In this document: piece after piece, positions 7,162-10,724 of the stretch
How the letters are laid out: the number at the start of each line of letters is the position of its first letter
Numbering within the stretch: position 1 is the first letter of the stretch
Source: an uncultured Oscillibacter sp.
GTDB lineage: Bacteria; Bacillota; Clostridia; Oscillospirales; Oscillospiraceae
Length of the DNA: 10,724 nucleotides
Direction of reading: 5' to 3'
NCBI GenBank assembly: GCA_900550685.1
Contig: URTS01000063.1
Coordinates: forward strand, 1 to 10,724
Made by a program: the position numbers and the translations under genes
Notes under the pieces: model-generated
Database searches by the model: none
Told to the model about the DNA's origin: nothing
The model's input: only the letters and a program-made list of their open reading frames with translations

Positions 7162-8550
7162 ATGAAACAGATCCTGCTGAAAAACGGCTTCATCGTCACC
7201 ATGGCGGAAGGAAGCGAAACGGTTTACGACGGCGGCAGCGTCCTCATTGAGGACGACAAAATCAAGGCCGTGGGCCAGATCGACCCCCGGATGGTGGCGC
7301 CGGACGCCGAGATCATGGAGCTGAACGGCAAATACGTGCTGCCTGGCTTCGTCAATACCCATGTCCATACCTCCCAGCAGATCAGCCGGGGCGTGGGCGA
7401 CGATGTGGACTTCGTCACCTGGCTCCACAAGCGGATGTGGCCCTTTGAGAGCAACATGACCGAGGAGGATTCCTACATCTCCACCCTGGCTACCTGCCTG
7501 GAGCTGATCAAGAGCGGTGTGACCTCCTTTGCCGAGCCCGGCGGGCAGTTCGTCTCCGGCATGTGCCGCGCCACCGCCAAGTCCGGCCTCCGGGGCAAGC
7601 TGGCCAAGTCCGTCATGGACTGCGGCGACGGTCTGCCCCCCATCTGGCAGCGGACCATGCAGCAGGAGCTGGACCAGCAGGTGGAGGACCTGGAAAAGTA
7701 CCACAACACCGCCGATGGCCGTGTGCAGGTCTGGTTCGGCCTGCGCACCATCTTCAACGATACCGATGAGATCTGCGTCAAGACCAAGGAACTGGCCGAT
7801 AAGTACGGCGTGGGCATCCACATGCACGTGGCCGAGGCCAAGGAAGAAAAAGAGTACACCTACGCCCGCTGGGGTGAGGGCACCGTCAAGCACCTGGAAA
7901 AGCTGGGCGTGCTGGATAAGAACCTGCTGGCGGTCCATACCGTGTGGCTGACGGACGAGGAGATCAACCTCTTCAAGAAGCGGGACGTAAAGGTTTCCCA
8001 CAACCCCGCCTCCGCCATGCGGGTGCTGGGCTTTGCCCGGATCCCCAAAATGCTGAAGGAGGGTATCTGCCTCTCCATCGGCACAGACGGCGCCTCTTCC
8101 TCCAACCATATGGACATGGTGGACGAGATGTGGCTCACCTCCCTGATTCACAAGGGCTGGCGGCTGGATCCCACTGTGGTGCCCAGCCAGGACATTCTCC
8201 GCATGGCTACTCGCTGGGGCGCCCGGGCCCTGCTGGACGACAAGCTCTACGGTTCTCTGGAAGCCGGCAAGAAGGCCGACCTCATCGTGATTGATCCCTC
8301 CGGCCCCTCCATGGAGCCGGTCAACGACAAGATCGCCGCCCTGGTAACCGCCATGCACTCTTCCAACATCACCTGCACCATGTGCGACGGCCAGTGGCTG
8401 ATGAAGGACCGCAAGATCCTGACGCTGGACGAGGAAGCCATCCTGAAGGAGGGGTGCGCCCGTGCCGCCGCCATCTACAAGCGGGCCGGCATTGAACTGC
8501 CTGACCGCTTCCCGGTGGTGAAGGTTCCCCAGGAAACCACTCTGTTCTAA
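7162..8550 (+). CDS. Amidohydrolase, aminohydrolase group (MTA/SAH deaminase or TrzN-like)
   Basis: Metal-dependent hydrolase of 462 aa from the COG0402-type amidohydrolase group, which deaminates or dechlorinates aromatic N-heterocycles. Visible metal and catalytic positions are PGFVNTHVHTSQ (His67, His69), HMHVAE (His222, Glu225), HTVW (His259), SHNPASAMRVLG (His280) and GTDGASSSNHMDM (Asp309). This is the mononuclear-metal pattern of MTA/SAH/5'-deoxyadenosine deaminases, guanine deaminase, SsnA and the AtzA/TrzN triazine hydrolases. The NTHVHTSQ and VDFVTWLHKRMWP region looks closer to the TrzN-like side, but I cannot fix the substrate. Context favours a purine-type ring: it follows adenine deaminase by 19 bp with a near-identical ribosome binding leader (AAAGAAAGGGG) and shares its transcript. 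A strong terminator follows. Confidence 0.85.
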   Translation: MKQILLKNGFIVTMAEGSETVYDGGSVLIEDDKIKAVGQIDPRMVAPDAEIMELNGKYVLPGFVNTHVHTSQQISRGVGDDVDFVTWLHKRMWPFESNMTEEDSYISTLATCLELIKSGVTSFAEPGGQFVSGMCRATAKSGLRGKLAKSVMDCGDGLPPIWQRTMQQELDQQVEDLEKYHNTADGRVQVWFGLRTIFNDTDEICVKTKELADKYGVGIHMHVAEAKEEKEYTYARWGEGTVKHLEKLGVLDKNLLAVHTVWLTDEEINLFKKRDVKVSHNPASAMRVLGFARIPKMLKEGICLSIGTDGASSSNHMDMVDEMWLTSLIHKGWRLDPTVVPSQDILRMATRWGARALLDDKLYGSLEAGKKADLIVIDPSGPSMEPVNDKIAALVTAMHSSNITCTMCDGQWLMKDRKILTLDEEAILKEGCARAAAIYKRAGIELPDRFPVVKVPQETTLF

Positions 8551-8562
8551 TTTTAAAAACCT

Positions 8563-8604
8563 GCACCGCTTTTCGGCAGAAACGCCGGAAAGCGGTGCTT
8601 TTTT
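8563..8604 (+). terminator. Strong intrinsic terminator of the operon
   Basis: A 15-bp stem, 8563-8577 with 8584-8598, has one G-U wobble and a 6-nt loop (AGAAAC). It is followed by TTTTTTC (8599-8605). It begins 12 bases after the stop codon of the last amidohydrolase gene and should end the operon transcript efficiently. Confidence 0.92.
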
Positions 8605-8616
8605 CTGCTGTAATAA

Positions 8617-8823
8617 AAATCCCTCGATTTTCATCAATTATCCCGAAATACGCTGAAAGTCTCTCTTACAGCGAAAGGAAAACACTTCGCTCAATCGCAA
8701 AAATATCTCTCACAGGTCGACACCTTACCCACTCCGATAGTCCCATTATTCTATCAACTGATTACACAACTAAAAGAACTTCTTGTTCAAGTGGAAGCGT
8801 TAAGCAAAAAACCGCCGAAGTGA
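8617..8823 (+). pseudogene. Unassigned coding-like fragment, possibly decayed gene
   Basis: The frame from 8617 to the TGA at 8821-8823 is open for 68 codons after an upstream TAA (8614-8616). It gives a natural-looking peptide with segments such as TLKVSLTAKGKHFAQSQKYL, then TPIVPLFYQLITQLKELL and a VQVEALSKKPPK end. The last part could form an amphipathic helix. No ATG or ribosome binding site is visible. Near the stop, another plus frame (AEVMKRINDANAKEIAPAIV) stays open to 8960, as a frameshifted continuation would. I do not recognise the family; it could also be chance. Confidence 0.3.
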
Positions 8824-8990
8824 TGAAGCGAATCAATGATGCAAATGCCAAGGAAATTGCTCCAGCGATAGTTCCATGCAATAATTGCGCAGATGTCTTT
8901 GGTGAAAGCAGGAGTAGAACACTTGCAAGTTATCTCTGCCGCGGTTTGAGAAGTCTTTGAGATTCCCAATTTCTGCTTTTTATTGCGGGT

Positions 8991-9009
8991 TAAAAGGCGA
9001 GACCTTTTA
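8991..9009. repeat. Hairpin abutting the IS right end
   Basis: TAAAAGG (8991-8997) pairs perfectly with CCTTTTA (9003-9009) around the 5-nt loop CGAGA. It lies just outside the IS inverted repeat at 9018. Several IS110/IS1111 elements choose structured or palindromic targets, so this could be part of the original insertion site. It could equally be a weak terminator for something upstream. Confidence 0.4.
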
Positions 9010-9017
9010 TTGACTGT

Positions 9018-9030
9018 TATGAAATGACTC
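9018..9030 (+). repeat. IS inverted repeat, right-end copy (IRR)
   Basis: TATGAAATGACTC here is the exact reverse complement of 10619-10631. After one mismatch, two further positions (TG) also match. Relative to the transposase it is the downstream repeat. Confidence 0.75.
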
Positions 9031-9132
9031 TTGTCAAGGGGAAAATTGCCTGTCAAAAGCAAATATTTGAGCAAGGGCATGTGAGAAGAGCTGAGACGAT
9101 CAGAATTCCGGCATTGGCCACTCTGTTATACG

Positions 9133-9154
9133 TGGATTGGGTACCACAGGTCAA
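9133..9154 (+). repeat. Direct-repeat module A in IS 3' non-coding region
   Basis: TGGATTGGG (9133-9141) followed eight bases later by GGTCAA (9149-9154). The same two blocks recur in the same order at 9313-9332. Repeated blocks inside a guide RNA could be paired guide segments or a duplication. Confidence 0.45.
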
Positions 9155-9312
9155 TGGTCCGCCAGGAGCTCTACTGTCTTCAGTTGTGGATCACGAAAGT
9201 GCCATCATAGTCAATACGTAGATAGCTGAACCATATTCATGTGCTCAGCTCCTCACAAATGCCCTCGCCCGAGGGACTTGAATCGAATCCATCCCTTGCT
9301 CACTTTCTATTA

Positions 9313-9332
9313 TGGATTGGGAACTGGGTCAA
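9313..9332 (+). repeat. Direct-repeat module B in IS 3' non-coding region
   Basis: TGGATTGGG (9313-9321) followed by GGTCAA (9327-9332), spaced two bases closer than in module A. The GGTCAA block runs into the outer helix of the nested stem at 9328-9370. Confidence 0.45.
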
Positions 9333-9370
9333 GGACGAAGCCGCGAAACGCGGTGCGCAGCATCCTTGAC
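9328..9370 (-). other. Nested stem-loop downstream of the transposase
   Basis: Outer arms GTCAAGGA (9328-9335) and TCCTTGAC (9363-9370) are perfectly complementary. Inside lies a second helix, CCGCG (9341-9345) with CGCGG (9349-9353) and a 3-nt loop, leaving asymmetric internal loops of 5 and 9 nt. Two helices separated by an internal loop is the general architecture of guide-RNA stem-loops in IS110 elements. No U-tract follows on the minus strand, so a terminator role is unlikely. Confidence 0.6.
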
Positions 9371-9412
9371 GCATGTTTCCAAGACGTAATATCATCCCCA
9401 AGGGAATGGATA

Positions 9413-10531
9413 CTACGCCGCGTTGGAAATGTTTCCGGTCATCATACCCCAGACAAAACAGGCCAGTTCGCGCGCAATTGCGGTTTTGGCAATATTGTGC
9501 CTGGACTTAAATGCGATGCGGTAATATTTGCGTTGCATGCGTTCATTGGCTTTATCCGCGTAAGCGATGACCTCGGCAGGATTGCCGCCCTGTCTGGCCT
9601 TGAGCGCTGCGCTCTTTTCCCCAATGGCTCCTCGATTGTAGGATTGAGCTGCCTTGACCAACAGTCGCCGTAAATGGGTGTTTCCTGCTTTTGCAATACT
9701 GGTGCGTATCTGTTTATCAGAGCTGGAATGTTCTCCGGGAACAAGACCGAGATAGGCGGCAGAGTGTTTGGCAGAGCGAAAACGCTGGAAATCGCCTACC
9801 TCAACCAGCAAAGATAATGCGGTATGAGCGGCAACACCGCGGAAGCAGCAGAGCTTCTGCACATTTTCTTCATAGTGCTCCAGATGGGACATTTCCTCGA
9901 TTCGGGTGTCATAGACCGCAACTTTCTCATCCAGCATATAGTAAAGAATCAAGTATACCTGAAGGGTTTCCTTATAAAGAGGGTGCTCAAAGACGAGTGC
10001 CTCCAGCCATTTGAGGTGTTTCTGTGTCCAGTAGCTCTTTCCATCAAAAGCAAAACCGTGTCGAGTAGTGAATGCGATGATCTGTTGCTTTACACGCTTC
10101 AGATCAGCCTTGATATCATCTCTCATACGGATATATTCTTTCACGGCATCATCTTCTGTGGTAGGGACATAAACGGGGCTATACAGACTAAACGCCAAGC
10201 ATCTGGCAATGTTTTCTGCGTCTCGGCGATCCGTCTTGATCCGTTTCCCCTTTTCCTGATGCATCGTTGAAGGTGCCAGAATAACGCAGTCCACACCGCA
10301 TCTGGTGAGTTGGTGGTAGAGTGAATAACCCAAACAGCCAGCTTCATAGCCGCAAACAAATTTGCATTCTTCACCGCGTTGCTTCTGGACACGTTCCATA
10401 TACTTGATTACCTGACGGTAATCCGGTTCTGTTTGCGCAACAGCGAAGCCGCGGTCGGAATCTGCGGTATAGCAGCAAAAAGTGAAATTTGTGGTATGGA
10501 CATCCATGCCGACGTAGATTATACTTGCCAT
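9413..10531 (-). CDS. IS110-family transposase (DEDD recombinase)
   Basis: RNA-guided DNA recombinase of 372 aa, full length for the family. The start is the ATG at 10531-10529, preceded on the minus strand by GGAGGAGTCATC; an upstream extension to 10603 lacks a ribosome site. The N-terminal RuvC-like DEDD domain shows IIYVGMDVH (Asp10), CGYEAG (Glu63) and KTDRRDAENIA (Asp101, Asp104). A helical middle region follows. The C-terminal Transposase_20 domain has RGVAAHTALSLLVEVGDFQRF, AAYLGLVPGEHSSSDKQ and AKAGNTHLRRLLVKAA; the serine cluster at 269-271 sits where the family's catalytic serine is expected. No frameshift or stop is present, so the enzyme should be active. Codon use is more AT-rich than in the upstream operon, consistent with horizontal transfer. 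All catalytic motifs are visible. Confidence 0.93.
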   Translation of the reverse strand: MASIIYVGMDVHTTNFTFCCYTADSDRGFAVAQTEPDYRQVIKYMERVQKQRGEECKFVCGYEAGCLGYSLYHQLTRCGVDCVILAPSTMHQEKGKRIKTDRRDAENIARCLAFSLYSPVYVPTTEDDAVKEYIRMRDDIKADLKRVKQQIIAFTTRHGFAFDGKSYWTQKHLKWLEALVFEHPLYKETLQVYLILYYMLDEKVAVYDTRIEEMSHLEHYEENVQKLCCFRGVAAHTALSLLVEVGDFQRFRSAKHSAAYLGLVPGEHSSSDKQIRTSIAKAGNTHLRRLLVKAAQSYNRGAIGEKSAALKARQGGNPAEVIAYADKANERMQRKYYRIAFKSRHNIAKTAIARELACFVWGMMTGNISNAA

Positions 10532-10583
10532 GATGACTCCTCCTTGTATGCGGTAGGTCTGGTACTTTTGAGTTTGCGCTAAA

Positions 10584-10612
10584 AGTATGACAGGTAAATC
10601 CACGTTTTACAA
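10584..10612 (-). promoter_or_regulatory. Candidate promoter of the transposase gene
   Basis: On the minus strand TTGTAA (10612-10607) is followed after 17 nt by CATACT (10589-10584), a moderate sigma-A-like pair. It sits between the inverted repeat (10619-10631) and the ribosome binding site, so it travels with the element. Confidence 0.4.
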
Positions 10613-10618
10613 GCGCAG

Positions 10619-10631
10619 GAGTCATTTCATA
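10619..10631 (-). repeat. IS inverted repeat, left-end copy (IRL)
   Basis: Reads TATGAAATGACTC on the minus strand, identical to the plus strand at 9018-9030. It is the upstream repeat relative to the transposase, 87 bp before its start codon. Confidence 0.75.
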
Positions 10632-10699
10632 TTGTCTACAGTAGCGCAAAATATGGCTGGTCTGCGATTTACTTTCCAGTCGTATTCTGCGCTGCTGGA

Positions 10700-10708
10700 T
10701 GCTATAAT
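10700..10708 (+). promoter_or_regulatory. Extended -10 promoter near window end
   Basis: TGC directly followed by a perfect TATAAT (10703-10708) forms an extended -10 element on the plus strand. No good -35 is seen 17 nt upstream, which extended -10 promoters can tolerate. It would drive something beyond the window. Apart from this, the sequence from 10632 to the end shows no gene. Confidence 0.4.
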
Positions 10709-10724
10709 TTGAAAGAACTCTGTA

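Larger units (their letters stand above)
8605..9017. other. AT-richer intergenic stretch between operon and IS
   Basis: Composition drops sharply after the operon terminator. The stretch has no convincing intact gene. It holds an open coding-like fragment (8617-8823), a second overlapping open frame ending at 8960 and a 7-bp hairpin next to the insertion sequence (8991-9009). It looks like decayed or acquired DNA into which the IS inserted. Confidence 0.5.
9120..9412 (-). ncRNA. Candidate IS1111-type bridge/seek RNA region
   Basis: Non-coding DNA immediately 3' of the transposase, in the position where IS1111 elements encode their guide RNA. Read on the minus strand it can form several stems. 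CATTCC/GGGATG (9393-9408) comes right after the stop. A nested stem at 9328-9370 has an 8-bp outer helix and a 5-bp inner CCGCG/CGCGG helix. A 5-bp stem (CCCTC/GAGGG) lies at 9262-9275 region. A 6-bp stem AGCTGA/TCAGCT (9224-9250) closes a 15-nt loop. The segment 9203-9216 matches the reverse complement of the element's right end at 12 of 14 positions. Ends and promoter of the RNA are not defined; the region bounds are approximate. Confidence 0.5.
9018..10631 (-). mobile_element. IS110-family element, IS1111-like, intact
   Basis: The coordinates are the outer edges of a perfect 13-bp inverted repeat; the true ends probably lie a few bases further out, because IS1111-type repeats are subterminal. 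The roughly 1.6-kb unit encodes one intact DEDD transposase on the minus strand. The 5' non-coding side is short (about 90 nt between repeat and start codon) and the 3' side long (about 380 nt between stop codon and repeat). In the IS110 family, that arrangement marks the IS1111 subgroup, where the guide RNA lies downstream of the transposase. Base composition is clearly more AT-rich than the neighbouring operon, which suggests recent arrival. No terminal direct repeat is evident, as expected for this family. Confidence 0.75.

Noticed and set aside
7114..8637. Long minus-strand open frame opposite the second amidohydrolase
   Set aside because: Shadow of a strongly supported plus-strand enzyme; it also runs through the terminator stem.
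9262..9300. tRNA-like 3' segment (GACTTGAATCGAATCC after a GC stem)
   Set aside because: The T-arm-like string does not form a 5-bp stem with a 7-nt loop, and no acceptor, D or anticodon arm is found; it fits better as part of the IS non-coding RNA.
9239..9673. Plus-strand 144-codon frame across the IS 3' end
   Set aside because: Largely antisense to the transposase gene with no ribosome binding site or family signature.
1..10724. CRISPR array or phage attachment site
   Set aside because: No regularly spaced repeats; the only notable repeats are the IS inverted repeats and the two-block direct repeat within the IS.

Overview
The window looks like a chromosomal segment of a GC-rich, Gram-positive gut-type Firmicute. 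Oscillospiraceae-like Clostridia are the best guess. The evidence is a lipoprotein signal with an LAAC lipobox, strong AGGAGG-type ribosome binding sites, G/C-ending codons in the metabolic genes and ABC/amidohydrolase proteins of clostridial flavour. The species cannot be named from the sequence alone.

Positions 1-587 hold a short terminator from an upstream gene, a possible minus-strand gene relic, an AT-rich stretch with small dyads, a candidate promoter and a 9-bp hairpin at the expected transcription start. Positions 588-8550 are one co-directional operon on the plus strand: a BMP/PnrA-type lipoprotein, a double ATPase, two permeases, a divergent adenine deaminase and a second amidohydrolase of the aminohydrolase (MTA/SAH deaminase or TrzN-like) group. 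A hairpin between the first two genes probably makes the binding protein more abundant than the rest. A strong intrinsic terminator closes the operon at 8563-8604. The likely logic is import of a purine nucleoside, nucleobase or related N-heterocycle, followed by hydrolytic deamination in the cytoplasm to release ammonia and feed purine salvage or breakdown.

Positions 8605-10724 are compositionally different and more AT-rich. They carry a short unassigned coding-like fragment and then an IS110-family element on the minus strand. Its 372-aa DEDD transposase is intact. A 13-bp perfect inverted repeat (9018-9030 and 10619-10631) brackets it. The short 5' side and the roughly 380-nt non-coding 3' side match the IS1111 subgroup, whose guide (bridge/seek) RNA lies downstream of the transposase.

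That 3' region contains several stem-loops, an imperfect direct repeat and a 14-nt segment matching the reverse complement of the element's own right end at 12 of 14 positions. This candidate guide RNA is the most interesting signal in the window. The last bases hold an extended -10 promoter that may serve a gene beyond the window.
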